Numbered from the stretch's first letter, positions 24,256 to 34,656 are shown. The stretch is 64,000 nt of DNA from an uncultured Bacteroidia bacterium (GCA_938038735.1 CALHSW010000034.1:1-64000); one strand, 5' to 3'. Notes: generated by a model not told the origin, from the sequence alone. Program-made: numbers and translations.

Positions 24256-24897
24256 ATGACAAGCGATAACTTTTATTTGGATCACTTGGAGGTGGAAGGT
24301 TCAGACCAGCCCGATGTGGAATTCTCGCTGGATGGGATGGAACAGCTGCGGGAGTGGCTTGAGGAGGCGGTGAAGAAGGAAGAGCATGCCACCACGATGG
24401 CATTGGCGACGAGTACGTTTGAGGGGAAGCCGACCGTGCGGATGATGTTTCTGCGCCGTCTTGACGAGCGGGGGCTCCTTTTCTTTACGAATTTTGAAAG
24501 CAAGAAGGGGAAGCAGCTGCTGCAGAATCCATACGCGAGTGCGTGCTTTTACTGGCCGCAACTAGGGCGCGAGGTTCGGGTGGAGGGCTATGTGAGCCAT
24601 GCGCCAGAGCGTGATAGCGATGCGTTTTTTGCGAGGCAAGAGGAGCCTTCGCAGCTTTGCCTTTGGGCGTTGCCGCAAAGCCAGGTGGTGCAGAGCCGGA
24701 AGTACCTCGAGACGTTGTGCTCTGACTTTCGGGAGGAGTTCGCGGGGAAAAAAATAACACGCCCAACGAATTGGGGAGGGTACGTGCTGGAGCCGCAGCT
24801 AATAGATTTTTTGCAGCTGCGGCCTAATGGCATTCACGATCGGGTGCAGTACACCCTGTTCAATGGGGAGTGGCAGCAGGATCGCTTGGCCCCATGA
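24256..24897 (+). CDS. pdxH: Pyridoxamine/pyridoxine 5'-phosphate oxidase
   Basis: 213 residues, normal length. The FMN enzyme oxidises pyridoxine- or pyridoxamine-phosphate to pyridoxal phosphate with oxygen. Motifs: ATTMALATSTFEGKPTVRMM (FMN phosphate site), LRRLDERGLLFFTNFESKKG, NPYASACFYWPQLGREVRVE, the SRKYLETLCSDF region near PQSQVVQS and the C-terminal PTNWGGYVLEP followed by FLQLRPNGIHDRVQY (substrate-binding RxxRxxY-type motif). A short acidic N-terminus (residues 1-20) precedes the first helix. It lies downstream of the PLP-dependent phosphorylase but has its own promoter. Oxygen dependence implies the organism meets at least some oxygen. Confidence 0.96.
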   Translation: MTSDNFYLDHLEVEGSDQPDVEFSLDGMEQLREWLEEAVKKEEHATTMALATSTFEGKPTVRMMFLRRLDERGLLFFTNFESKKGKQLLQNPYASACFYWPQLGREVRVEGYVSHAPERDSDAFFARQEEPSQLCLWALPQSQVVQSRKYLETLCSDFREEFAGKKITRPTNWGGYVLEPQLIDFLQLRPNGIHDRVQYTLFNGEWQQDRLAP

Positions 24898-25069
24898 CCC
24901 ATCGCTTGGGTAGCTTGGCTTCACGAGCTTAAAGGAGAGAGACGGAGTGTTTGGATTGCGGAGCGCAGCGCGAGCGGGGATTGGTGCTTGAGGGAGGATG
25001 TGGCTTGATGGAGAAAAGGTCTAAGTGGTGCCGCGGAGGCGTGATGTTGCGGAATTAAAGGAGGAAATG

Positions 25070-25810
25070 ATGGTACGAAAGAATTTTTTGTTGGTGTTAA
25101 CCCTGCTACTATTGATGGTTTTGCCAGTGAAAGCAAGATACGTGGATTCAGAGGTGCATCGAGGCGGTACGATAACGGTGATGGGGACCTCGACGGTGGA
25201 AGTGGTGCCCGATGAGGTGCACCTATTCGTTACGATAAAAGAGTACTATGCGGAGGAGCTGGCCGGGGAGACTGACCCGAAGGAGTTTAAGACGAAGGTG
25301 GGGCTAGCCGAGATAGATAAAGAGCTGGCTAGGGAGTTGGCAAAGTTGAAGGTGTCGGCGGAGATGATAGCTACGCAGAACGTAGGGAGCCGATGGAGAG
25401 AGATGGGGCGCGAGTATTTGAAGTCGAAGCAGTACGATATCCGTTTCAGTAGCTTTTCGGAGGCGGAGCGGGTGGCCGATGGGCTGTCGGTGCGGGGGGT
25501 GGAGTCTGTATATATGGGAGATTTGTCGAATAGGCAGCTGCCCGCGATGCGTGAGAAGGGGAAGATTGAAGCGTTGCTTGCGGCTCGGCGTAAGGCTGAG
25601 GCGTTGGTAAAAGTCTTGGGAAAGAAGCTGGGCGATGTGGTAGAGATAGTGGAGCCGGAGGATCAAGGCTACGATGTGGCGCTGGACGAGGCGGCCGCGA
25701 TGCAGAGCAATGCGAAGTTTGCTGCGGGTTCTGCGGGTGCGATGGGCGGTCGTCGGCAGCGGATTATACCACTCCGCTACGCAATACGGGCAACGTTTCG
25801 GATAGAGTAG
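25070..25810 (+). CDS. SIMPL (DUF541) domain secreted protein
   Basis: About 246 residues. The start at 25070 follows AAAGGAGG with five bases of spacing and begins a Sec signal (VRKNFLLVLTLLLLMVLPVKA), so a periplasmic location is likely. The mature part shows the SIMPL/BP26 pattern: ITVMGTSTVEVVPDEVHLFV, then an oligomer-forming helical middle and RKAEALVKVLGKKLGDVVEI, ending in beta strands (RYAIRATFRIE). Proteins of this family form periplasmic ring-like oligomers with unknown role. A frame reaching back to 25025 would add residues that lack similarity. Gene stands alone. Confidence 0.87.
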   Translation: MVRKNFLLVLTLLLLMVLPVKARYVDSEVHRGGTITVMGTSTVEVVPDEVHLFVTIKEYYAEELAGETDPKEFKTKVGLAEIDKELARELAKLKVSAEMIATQNVGSRWREMGREYLKSKQYDIRFSSFSEAERVADGLSVRGVESVYMGDLSNRQLPAMREKGKIEALLAARRKAEALVKVLGKKLGDVVEIVEPEDQGYDVALDEAAAMQSNAKFAAGSAGAMGGRRQRIIPLRYAIRATFRIE

Positions 25811-26105
25811 TTGAAGCCGATTTGCGCAGGAGTCTGAGTTTTGTAGCGTTCTGCGGGAGTGATTGAACAGTGGTGCTATAGGGGAGGGTGTTTGGAAGGT
25901 GTGGAAAGACGAAGGGGTGGGTTTGAGGTTTGGCTTGAGGGGTGTGGACTGGCTAAGATGAGGTGAGCTTGTAACTAAAAAGGGGAAAAAACGTACAAAG
26001 GGAGAGAAGGGGTGTTGTGCGCTGCTAAAGCAGAAAAAATAGCGGTGCTTGTCGGAGTCGGCGTAGATGGAGAAGAACAAAAGGGAGAAAAGGGAGGCGA
26101 GTAGC
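25811..26105. other. Intergenic region before the giant PKD gene
   Basis: Purine-rich, no recognised gene. The GGGAGG ribosome site at 26092-26097 supports the start at 26106 of the next gene. No clear -7 box was seen. Confidence 0.4.
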
Positions 26106-29100
26106 ATGCAACGAAATGAGTTTACCTTAAGGGTTTTTGTGGTGCGGTGCGTGGCTATGGCATTGTTGCTGTTCGCTCCTGGGGTTGTGCTTCGCGGCCA
26201 GACGAAAATGACCCCAAATGAGATAGAGAACAAGCTTAAGGAGTTTGATGGGCGGAAGACGTGTAGCGGTACGCGGGCTGTGGGTTTTGATGGGGACAAA
26301 GTGGGTGGGAAACGGCTGCGCTTGCGGGTGTACGCATGGATAGGGACCGGGAATTTGCCAGCCGTGGATGAACATAGTCGTTTCAAGCTATACGATGTGA
26401 CGGGGGGACGAAGAGAGGAGAAGGCGAGTGTTGGCTTTATTACCGCAATGAATATTCTTACAGACTATCATGCGGTGACCGGAGCGTCGAATTGGAGATG
26501 GATAGAAGTGGATGTGGGTCCGACCGATTTGCTGGTAGGTAATAACTACGAGCTGATTAATACGGCGAATGTGTTCCATATAGGGTACATGGAGGTGAGT
26601 GCAGGCGCACCTACCACTGATCCATCAACCAGTCAGTTTGAAATGCTGAATAGTGTGGAAGAGTATGCCACGGATAAATTAGAAACGGTGACGTACCGCT
26701 ATCAGGAAAAATTTAAAAGCGGATGGCAGACGGTTGGCGCTTCGAAGAAGCTCCAGATATGCTCGCAGGATTCAGTGCTAATCAACGTGTCAGTGCTGGA
26801 TGCGGCCGGGAACGCGATGCCTAATGATCGTTTTGACTATAACTGGCATGGGAATGGAAATTCGATAGGGATTCGTTCGCCGGACTCGGTAGAGTCGTAT
26901 GTGTATATGTCGCAAACGGGGGCGACGCTGCGGGTGGATCGAGATGGTATGTGCGATTTGAAGGCCATGGGAGAGGTGTTGACGATAGAGGCGGTGAAAG
27001 GTCTAGCGCCGAAGCTCGATGGGGATGACTACCTATGCGATGAGAAGAAAAATCTAGAGTTGAAACTAGCAGGGGCCAAGGGTGCGGAGGTGTCGTGGGA
27101 AATTCGCTACGCAGGGAGTGCGCCAGGGTTCTATCAGCCGTATGACCAAAAAGTGGCAACGCGGGTGGCTGCGAACGACCCGGAGCCTTACGATGTGCCG
27201 TTGGAGTATGGGGCTAACACGGGAACAATTACCCACGAGCTGCGCGTAGTGGCAAAGCTGGGGGCCTGCGAGAAGGCGACGGTCAAAGAGGTGAAGATGT
27301 ACCCGCAGTTTAGGAAGCCGGACATAGAGTTGACCCCAGCAGATAACACGATAGATTTGACTAAACCGGTATGTTCGCCCCTTAAGCTTGCCGTAGTGCG
27401 AGACTTGGCGAATACCCAGCCTCCGGCAGGGAAAGTGGATTACGTGTGGAGCTTGAATGGGGAGTCGCGCTCTAACCAAACGGTGATAACGACCGTACCG
27501 GAGTTTAGGGCTACGTTTCCGGGCAAGGAGGAAAAGATAACGATTTCGCTCACCATCAAGGTGCGGGAACAGGCGGAATGCACGCTGTCCGACGAGAAGA
27601 AGGTGACTCTATATCCCCAAACCATAGCGCAGGGCGTTCCGAAGTTTTTTGACGAGGGGGGCAATGAGACGCAGTCGCGCTGCGTGCCGCTAAAGATAGA
27701 AGCGACGTGCGAGTCGGAGCCTGCGGCACCAACGAGTGGCACGCTTACGCCGGCGTACAAGTGGCAGTATATGTATGAGGGAGATCCCAACCCCGATGGC
27801 ACGCCTAAATGGGTTGACTGGGGGAGTACGAAGACGATTAAGGCACCTGAGACGGTGGTGGGGACGGGGATGTACTACTTTAGGGAGTACAAGTCTAAGG
27901 CGAGTGGGGATCCGTACGCTAGCGTGCTGCGGTTGACCTACACGAACGAGTTTGGGTGCACAAGCACGAGGGATTTTGCGTTGAATTTACAGCCGGCACC
28001 CGAGGTGGAGAAGGTGGATTTGGATAAGACGGCGGGGTGTTCACCGTTGAAGTTGAATGCAACCGCTGTGAACGTGGTGCGTGGAGGCGAGTTTCATTGG
28101 CAGGTGTTTGATGGCGGGAATGCCGTGTCGGTGACGTCTCCGGGCGCAAGCGTGGGGACGATGCCATCGGTATCGGCCAGCAATCAGGTGTGGAGGGATT
28201 TTGTAATTGCCAATCAGGACGTGGCGAAGAAGAACTATACAGTTCGGTTCACAGTGCGACACCCCGAGAGTGCGTGTTTCGCGAGCGCAGAAGCGACTGT
28301 AGAGGTGGCTCCGGAGGTGGGGATTGTGCTAGATCACGGCGATTTGAAGGTTTGCCCCCGAAAGGATGGTAAAGCGGAGTTGTGGTTGAAAGATAAGTCA
28401 AATTATCCGGGCACTGCAAATCCGCCAACGTGGCAGATAATGTACGATAATGATCCGCCGGCTGCTGCCGTCGCTGCAACTCCTGTGCCTATGGGGGGCG
28501 GGTTGCAGTTTCAGGCAGAAAACCTGAACACTGACAAGGTGCGAACCGGGAAGCTCATTCTAATAGCAGATGGTGGCGGCGTGTGTGAAACGTCAAAAGA
28601 GCTATCCTTTGCGCTGTACCCGCGCGTGAATCCTGAGATTAAGTTGGCAGAGGACAAGAAGACCAAAGCTCCCTTGGTGGACAATGAGAAGTATTGCGCC
28701 CCATTCAGCGGAAATTTCGTAGGGGAAGGGGCAAGAGATCTCTACTGGCATATAGAGGTGCCGAGCTTGAGAGCGATTCAAACGCGGAACAACGAAGCGA
28801 CAGGGGTTGAGTATCCTTTTATCAATGAATCACCTAATCCTGAGGTTGTGCGGGTGGCCTTGGTGGGTACGAATGAGTACCATTGCACGGATAGCGCGGA
28901 GGTGCACTATACGATAAACCCATCGGTGGCACTTGATTTCTCGATAAAACCCATTGAGAAGTGTAATCCGATGCGTGTGGATTTGAAGCGTCAGGTAAGC
29001 GGTGGAGCAAATCTGACGGATGGGGACTTTGAGTGGGAGGGGACACCGAATGCGGTGCCGGGCGATTTTACGCAGCCGGGTGCGCAGACGATAACGCTAA

Positions 29101-32100
29101 AGCTTAAAGGGGGTAAGACGAAGGAGGGGTGCGATGTGGCGCCTGTGACGAAAACGATAGAGGTCCCCGATAAGCTGGAGCCTAAAGTGTCTGATATAGC
29201 AGGAGCAAAGAGCTACTGTGCAGGCGATAAAAACAAGGTGGGGTTTAAGAATGAGTCTACCGGAACGGCCATGGAGTATTTGTGGGATTTCGGAGATGGT
29301 CAGACAAAGTATGTGAAAGGCATTAGCAACGAAACCCACGTTTTTTCAAATAATACGAATGCGCCGATAGTTCGTAGAGTTACGCTAACTGCGATTAATA
29401 CGGCCACGGGCTGCGAGGCGAAAAGCACTGGGGCTGATGCCGTGGAGGTAACTATTTACCCGGAGGCCATACCACGGCTTGCGCTAACGTCTTTGAACAA
29501 TTGCGCACCGCGGAAAGTGCGAATTGTGGATCAAGGGAGTAGCGGGTGTGAAAAATATAAGGTGTCGTTTAAGTCAAGTGATGCTGGTGCCAAGCCGATA
29601 GTTGACGATGAGTGGCTGTTTGGGCCACCGACAGGGACCACGTATAAAGATTACGAGCTGGCGAATGAAGACAAAACGACGCCAGCGAGCTACTCCGCGG
29701 AGGTTCTAGGCTATAAGGTTTGGCCAGGCGGGGTGACGTGCGAGTCAAAGCTGATAGAATTAGCAAAAGATATACCAGTAGAGGCATCGTTTGAACTGAA
29801 AGTAGAGAAGGAGCTGCAGGTGTGTGGGGGTACTCCCGCGGAGCTGAATGCGAGTGCGCCGCTCTCCACGGGGATAGTGTATGATTGGAGCTTTGATGAT
29901 GGAGCAACGTGGCAGGAATTGGAGAGCCCTGTAACCCGCACCTTTGAGAACAATGGAAGCGTATCGGCCTCAAAAAAAGTGAAGGTTCGAGCGCACAGAA
30001 AAACGGATCTTGCTGGAGCGTGCGCGGCGATGGAAGAGGTGAACGTCGTTGTGCGTCCAAGGGTAGAGGCACGAATTGCGGTGGTTGGGAATGTGGATCG
30101 TTGCACATGGCCAACGCCCTTTGAGTTTAAGAACGCATCGCAGTGCGCGGAGCCGGCGAGCGCAGAGACATCCTTTACGTGGCACTACGAGAGCGCTTCG
30201 GGTACGTATTCCAATACTGAGGATATCAAGACGTTGGAGAGTCGAAAGTGGGATTTCGCCCCTGAGGGTAATACCGACGCGACGAAGTATACGATTACAC
30301 TAAACGCTACGCAGAAGTACACTCTGAACGGAGTTTCATTGACCTGTGCGAGTGCTGCTCCGGCTAGCGCAGAGGTGGAGGTTTTGCCAGAGTTGAAGCC
30401 TGCATTCACGCTTTCTCGCACCCAAGGATGTGCGCCGCTTGCAATCACGGCGACTGACAAGACAGAGGGCGGGAAAGATATAAAAATGACGTGGGGTTAT
30501 GGTCCAGGGAGCGGGGTCGAGCGGGGAAAAGATGTTGACATTGAATTCCAGAATGCAGCGATAGATCCTAAGACATACCCGGTGACGTTGAGTGTAATTA
30601 ACGAGTATGGGTGTAGGAAGGAGGCAGTACCTCAGAATGTAACGGTTTATCCCGAGGTGATTGCTGCGTTTAACTTCAAGATGCCTAAGAAGGCGTGCCC
30701 CCCATACGATTTGGAGTTTGACAATATTTCCAAGAATGCAGATACCTGGGAGTGGAGTTGTTTAGCAGGAGGGGCTGATGGGTTTCCTCAGACGACAGTT
30801 ACCCCTTCGCCGGTCCAGGTGAAAAATGAAACTGGGCAGCCTAAGGAGTATAAGTTTGAGCTGAAGGCAAGCAAAGATTATGGTGGAGCAAATGGTGCGT
30901 GTTCCAGTACAAAAGTGAAGACGCTGGTGGTTCGTCCGGAGCTGAAGGTGGAGGCAAGCCCGATAGAGGAGGTGGGATGTTCGCCGCTTAAGGTACAGTT
31001 TACCGGAAAGGTGAGCGGTGCGGATAGCGATGTCCCCTATTGGGACTTTGGGAATGGTAGGACGAAGGGTGCCACCACGGTGGTGGAGGAGTTCACAAAT
31101 AGTAGCCGTGAGAAGGATACGGTGTTCAACGGAACGGTCACAGCGGTGTATGGAGAGTGCACGGCGTCGGTGCCGATTAAGATTACCGTATTCCCGAAGG
31201 TGGAAGCGATGTTTGCTACCACGTCAACGGATGGGTGTACTCCGCTCGAGGTGAAGGTGAGCGATGTGGTGACATCCTCGCGCTACACGTATAGCTGGAG
31301 CGCGGAGGGGTCTAATCAGCCGTTGAGCAGCGTAGCGAATCCAGGTACATTCCGCTACGTTAACAGCCTGGATCCGTTGGCGGTGTTGGAAAAGAAGTTA
31401 ACCCTAAAGGTGAATCTTACGGATCATCCGCAGTGCAATACGTCAATGGAGGTTCCCGTGAAGGTGTTTCCAGGTATAAAACCATCGTTTACCATAGATC
31501 CTGGAGCTTGCTCTCCGTTTACGCCTAATGTGCAGAATGAAACCCAGTCGATGAGTGGGCAGCTGACAGCGTATACGTGGAAGTTCTACACGGGCGGACA
31601 AAAGGTGTTAGAGCTGAAGGGCGGACAGCCAGTACCCCAGCTGACCAATCCATCCCACGACGTGGAGCAGAAGTACGAGGTATGGTTGATAGCGCGGTCG
31701 GAACATGGGTGTGGAGACTCTTTGATGCGCGAAGTGTCTGTGTGGCCGAAACCCTTGGTTTCCATTGAATTGGATGGAGCGAACGAGTCGTGCCCACCAT
31801 ACGATGCTAAGTTTATCAATAAGTCATTGGGATCAGATCTCACCTTTACGTATGCCTTTGGAGATGGTAAAGAGGAAATGCGAACGGATTTGTCGTCAGT
31901 TACCCATACGTACGATAATCTTACGCAAGCGGCGCAGCCGTACCCGTTGAAACTTACTGCAAAGAATAAGTTTGGGTGTAGTGACGAGAAGGAGACAACG
32001 ATTACGGTGTTCTCCAATCCTCAGGCAGATTTTGAGGCGCAGGAAGGATATGAGTCTTGTAGTCCGTTCTTGGTGTCGATGTCGGATAAGTCGAAGAATG

Positions 32101-33350
32101 GGGCGAGCTACAAGTGGTCTTTTGGAGATGGGAAGGAGTCTACCATGCCGTCTCCCGTGCATCAGTTTGAGAACAATACGCCGAGTGATATAGCGTATGA
32201 CGTGACTTTGCGTGTAGAGACGAAAGAGGGATGTGCAGCTGAGAAGACTCGCGCCGTGACGGTGTACGCGACGCCGAAAGCGGAATTTTCAGTTAACCCT
32301 CCGCTGCAGGTGTTTAAGGACCCTTCGGTTCAGGTGGGAATAGAGGATTTGACAAAGCCGACGTCACCATCATGGCAGTACGAGTGGAATTTCGGCAATG
32401 GGCAGACTAGCGCCGTTCACGCTCCGGGAGCGTACGAGTATACCAATTGGGCGCATCGCGATAGTTCGTTTGCCTATACGGTGAGCTTAAAGGTTAATAG
32501 TCCCAAGTGCGAGTCGAAATTTTCCAAAAAGGTTTTTGTGTTGGCGCCCGCGCCGAATACGGAGTTTTCGGCCTTGGATTATGCGGCATGCGCGCCGTTT
32601 GATTTGCGCTTAAATAACAAAACAAAACGAGAGTATGTGGATTCCTGCTTATGGGATTTTGGGGATGGGAAGGAGTCCAATGAGTTTAATCCGGTGCATC
32701 GCTATGAGGAGCCGGGTCTGTACCATGTCACATTGAAAGCATGGGGCGAAGGGGGAGAGGCATCTGCATATAGAATTGTAGAGGTGTATAAAAAGCCGAA
32801 GGCGCAGTTTGAAATTTTGCCAACAAAGGTGATGCTCCCGACTGCACGGGTGAAGGCGAACAACCTGACTGAAGAGGTACTTGAGTCTTTTTGGGATTTT
32901 GGGGATGGATACACGACTACAGAACATAGCCCAATGCACGAGTATGCTCATCCAGGGGAGTACGCAGTGAAGCTAGAGGTAAAGTCAACGCAAGGGTGCA
33001 CGGGCGATACGCTAATAAGCCCGGCTGTCGTGGTGCTTGATGAAGGTTACATACGCTTCCCGACGGCCTTCGTGCCGAGTACAACAGGACCAAATGGGGG
33101 GTACTACGATGAGTTTGATAAAGAAAATAAGGTTTTCCATCCGGTATGGGGAGGCGTAGTGCGCTATAAGTTGATGATATTCAACCGATGGGGCGAGAAG
33201 CTATTTGAGTCGAATGATATAAAGGTCGGTTGGGATGGCTATTTTGCTGGGAAGGTGTGTATGACTGGCGTTTACGCCTGGCGTGCTGTGGGGGAGTATT
33301 ATAACGGAGAGATGTTTGACTTGCGTGGGAATGTAACATTGCTGAGATGA
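26106..33350 (+). CDS. Giant PKD-repeat surface protein with type B type IX sorting domain
   Basis: About 2414 residues. Signal peptide RVFVVRCVAMALLLFAPGVV, then a region without clear fold to about residue 170. The rest is about 17 successive modules of 80-110 residues, each with a C-x-P start (CSPLKL, CVPLKI, CAPRKV, CPPYDL, CTPLEV, CSPFTP, CAPFDL), a PKD-like core (WDFGDG, WSFGDG, YAFGDG) and a closing VTLxVxxxxGC strand. PKD domains are beta folds of adhesins and surface appendages. The final about 90 residues match the gliding-type C-terminal domain that acts as a type IX secretion (type B) signal: IRFPTAFVPST, YKLMIFNRWGEKLFES, GWDGYF, GVYAWRAV. The PorP/SprF gene overlaps by ATGA, the usual partner of type B substrates. 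Likely exported to the cell surface; ligand unknown. ATG at 26067 is an alternative start. Confidence 0.93.
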   Translation: MQRNEFTLRVFVVRCVAMALLLFAPGVVLRGQTKMTPNEIENKLKEFDGRKTCSGTRAVGFDGDKVGGKRLRLRVYAWIGTGNLPAVDEHSRFKLYDVTGGRREEKASVGFITAMNILTDYHAVTGASNWRWIEVDVGPTDLLVGNNYELINTANVFHIGYMEVSAGAPTTDPSTSQFEMLNSVEEYATDKLETVTYRYQEKFKSGWQTVGASKKLQICSQDSVLINVSVLDAAGNAMPNDRFDYNWHGNGNSIGIRSPDSVESYVYMSQTGATLRVDRDGMCDLKAMGEVLTIEAVKGLAPKLDGDDYLCDEKKNLELKLAGAKGAEVSWEIRYAGSAPGFYQPYDQKVATRVAANDPEPYDVPLEYGANTGTITHELRVVAKLGACEKATVKEVKMYPQFRKPDIELTPADNTIDLTKPVCSPLKLAVVRDLANTQPPAGKVDYVWSLNGESRSNQTVITTVPEFRATFPGKEEKITISLTIKVREQAECTLSDEKKVTLYPQTIAQGVPKFFDEGGNETQSRCVPLKIEATCESEPAAPTSGTLTPAYKWQYMYEGDPNPDGTPKWVDWGSTKTIKAPETVVGTGMYYFREYKSKASGDPYASVLRLTYTNEFGCTSTRDFALNLQPAPEVEKVDLDKTAGCSPLKLNATAVNVVRGGEFHWQVFDGGNAVSVTSPGASVGTMPSVSASNQVWRDFVIANQDVAKKNYTVRFTVRHPESACFASAEATVEVAPEVGIVLDHGDLKVCPRKDGKAELWLKDKSNYPGTANPPTWQIMYDNDPPAAAVAATPVPMGGGLQFQAENLNTDKVRTGKLILIADGGGVCETSKELSFALYPRVNPEIKLAEDKKTKAPLVDNEKYCAPFSGNFVGEGARDLYWHIEVPSLRAIQTRNNEATGVEYPFINESPNPEVVRVALVGTNEYHCTDSAEVHYTINPSVALDFSIKPIEKCNPMRVDLKRQVSGGANLTDGDFEWEGTPNAVPGDFTQPGAQTITLKLKGGKTKEGCDVAPVTKTIEVPDKLEPKVSDIAGAKSYCAGDKNKVGFKNESTGTAMEYLWDFGDGQTKYVKGISNETHVFSNNTNAPIVRRVTLTAINTATGCEAKSTGADAVEVTIYPEAIPRLALTSLNNCAPRKVRIVDQGSSGCEKYKVSFKSSDAGAKPIVDDEWLFGPPTGTTYKDYELANEDKTTPASYSAEVLGYKVWPGGVTCESKLIELAKDIPVEASFELKVEKELQVCGGTPAELNASAPLSTGIVYDWSFDDGATWQELESPVTRTFENNGSVSASKKVKVRAHRKTDLAGACAAMEEVNVVVRPRVEARIAVVGNVDRCTWPTPFEFKNASQCAEPASAETSFTWHYESASGTYSNTEDIKTLESRKWDFAPEGNTDATKYTITLNATQKYTLNGVSLTCASAAPASAEVEVLPELKPAFTLSRTQGCAPLAITATDKTEGGKDIKMTWGYGPGSGVERGKDVDIEFQNAAIDPKTYPVTLSVINEYGCRKEAVPQNVTVYPEVIAAFNFKMPKKACPPYDLEFDNISKNADTWEWSCLAGGADGFPQTTVTPSPVQVKNETGQPKEYKFELKASKDYGGANGACSSTKVKTLVVRPELKVEASPIEEVGCSPLKVQFTGKVSGADSDVPYWDFGNGRTKGATTVVEEFTNSSREKDTVFNGTVTAVYGECTASVPIKITVFPKVEAMFATTSTDGCTPLEVKVSDVVTSSRYTYSWSAEGSNQPLSSVANPGTFRYVNSLDPLAVLEKKLTLKVNLTDHPQCNTSMEVPVKVFPGIKPSFTIDPGACSPFTPNVQNETQSMSGQLTAYTWKFYTGGQKVLELKGGQPVPQLTNPSHDVEQKYEVWLIARSEHGCGDSLMREVSVWPKPLVSIELDGANESCPPYDAKFINKSLGSDLTFTYAFGDGKEEMRTDLSSVTHTYDNLTQAAQPYPLKLTAKNKFGCSDEKETTITVFSNPQADFEAQEGYESCSPFLVSMSDKSKNGASYKWSFGDGKESTMPSPVHQFENNTPSDIAYDVTLRVETKEGCAAEKTRAVTVYATPKAEFSVNPPLQVFKDPSVQVGIEDLTKPTSPSWQYEWNFGNGQTSAVHAPGAYEYTNWAHRDSSFAYTVSLKVNSPKCESKFSKKVFVLAPAPNTEFSALDYAACAPFDLRLNNKTKREYVDSCLWDFGDGKESNEFNPVHRYEEPGLYHVTLKAWGEGGEASAYRIVEVYKKPKAQFEILPTKVMLPTARVKANNLTEEVLESFWDFGDGYTTTEHSPMHEYAHPGEYAVKLEVKSTQGCTGDTLISPAVVVLDEGYIRFPTAFVPSTTGPNGGYYDEFDKENKVFHPVWGGVVRYKLMIFNRWGEKLFESNDIKVGWDGYFAGKVCMTGVYAWRAVGEYYNGEMFDLRGNVTLLR

Positions 33351-34345
33351 TTCGTAAGTTTAGGAAATGTGCTGTATTGGCAGTGTTACTGCTAAGTACA
33401 ATGTGGGTGGCGCGCGGACAGGATCCGCAGTTTACGCAGTTTTTTGCAAATCCTTTGTATATAGCTCCATCGTATGCAGGAGCGAGTCAAGGGCATAGGG
33501 CTGTGTTGAGCTATCGAGACCAATGGTCCTTTGTACCAAACATGTATCGTCAGCTATCTGTATCGTATGATATTAATGTGGCCTCTCTGCGTAGCGGCTT
33601 TGGCGTTTTTGCGATGGGCGATTTGGCGGGAGATGGCCTTTTGGGAACTGTTTTGGCGGGTTTGGTGTATTCGTATTCCGTTGAGATGACCCCAGAGTGG
33701 AGCTTCCGCCCAGGGCTAGGCTTGTTCTATACGCAGATGGGGGTGAATTACAATCGTTTAAAGTTCGGTGATCAGCTGAATACGGATCCAATTTCTCCCA
33801 CCTCTATTCAAATGCAGGGAACTGCAACCGTTTTTGATATTGATGTCTCTGCATCGGTGCTTTTCCACTCGGTTAACAGCTGGGTGGGTTTTACCATGGA
33901 TCATATACTGCGGCCGAAGAACAGTTTCTACGATAAGACTCAAAGGAAGGACTTTAAGTTCACGCTCTTCGGGGGGCATCGATTTGTTATAAGCCAACTC
34001 TATCGCCGGGGCGTAGATCAAAGCGTAACCGTTACGGGTATCCTGCGAAATCAGAATAAGCACTTTCAAATGGATATAGGAGGGTATTGGTTTAAGTATC
34101 CATTGCTTGTGGGCGTGTGGTATCGCGGTTTGCCCTTTCTGAAGGAGACGTATTTTGGCTCTGATGCAGTTTCGTTTATGGCGGGATGCCGTTTCGATTC
34201 GTTCCAGGTAGTTTATAGCTACGACTTGACGGTGTCGTCGTTGACGCCATCTACCGGTGGGTCGCATGAGATCTCACTGACCTACGAGTCAAAGATTAAG
34301 CCCAAAAAGCGTCGGTATAGAGCGCCGGTGTGTCCACCATACTAG
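33347..34345 (+). CDS. PorP/SprF-family type IX secretion outer-membrane protein
   Basis: 332 residues. Signal peptide (KCAVLAVLLLSTMWVARGQD) followed by the family signature DPQFTQFFANPLYIAPSYAG and beta-barrel strands (RAVLSYRDQWSFVPNMYRQL, FGVFAMGDLAGDG, LVYSYSVEMTPEWSFRPGLG). PorP/SprF proteins sit in the outer membrane and serve secretion or display of type B substrates of the type IX system. The gene overlaps the end of the PKD gene by ATGA, so the pair is translationally coupled and this paralogue is probably specific to that surface protein. The C-terminus is unusually basic after the last strand (KPKKRRYRAPVCPPY). Confidence 0.95.
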   Translation: MIRKFRKCAVLAVLLLSTMWVARGQDPQFTQFFANPLYIAPSYAGASQGHRAVLSYRDQWSFVPNMYRQLSVSYDINVASLRSGFGVFAMGDLAGDGLLGTVLAGLVYSYSVEMTPEWSFRPGLGLFYTQMGVNYNRLKFGDQLNTDPISPTSIQMQGTATVFDIDVSASVLFHSVNSWVGFTMDHILRPKNSFYDKTQRKDFKFTLFGGHRFVISQLYRRGVDQSVTVTGILRNQNKHFQMDIGGYWFKYPLLVGVWYRGLPFLKETYFGSDAVSFMAGCRFDSFQVVYSYDLTVSSLTPSTGGSHEISLTYESKIKPKKRRYRAPVCPPY

Positions 34346-34594
34346 TGAGCGTAGCGTGCGGGATGGTGGGGCGTTGGCGCTCCATCTATGTGTCAACACT
34401 GGTTTCAGGGATGCTATTTTAAATGGAATCCGTGCTAGGAGTTCGGCGTGCGGTTGGATTGCATTTTGGGTGCTATTGGTGTGCTTTTTGAGGTAGAGTG
34501 TAGTAGCCATTCGTTTTTTGTCATACAATGCGAGCGGAAAACACATTGATTTCTTGCGTTCGTCAAAATGTATGACGTTTGATGGGGATGGATG
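34346..34594. other. Intergenic region with small inverted repeats
   Basis: No gene. Inverted GTCATACA (about 34520) and TGTATGAC (about 34569) are about 50 bases apart, just upstream of the kinase promoter, and CGTCA...TGACG encloses the second. They could be regulator sites. Confidence 0.4.
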
Positions 34595-34625
34595 TTGCTT
34601 TCAATGGCTGATAGCGTTATCTTTG
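34595..34625 (+). promoter_or_regulatory. Histidine kinase promoter (TTG-N20-TATCTTTG)
   Basis: TTG (34595-34597), 20 bases, then a perfect -7 box TATCTTTG (34618-34625), about 30 bases before the ATG. Confidence 0.75.
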
Positions 34626-34656
34626 TACGCTGTAACCATACGGTGAGTGGGCTGAA

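Noticed and set aside
25304..26386. Long minus frame of 360 residues
   Set aside because: Antisense to the SIMPL and PKD genes; unstructured, His/Pro/Arg-rich composition typical of shadow frames.
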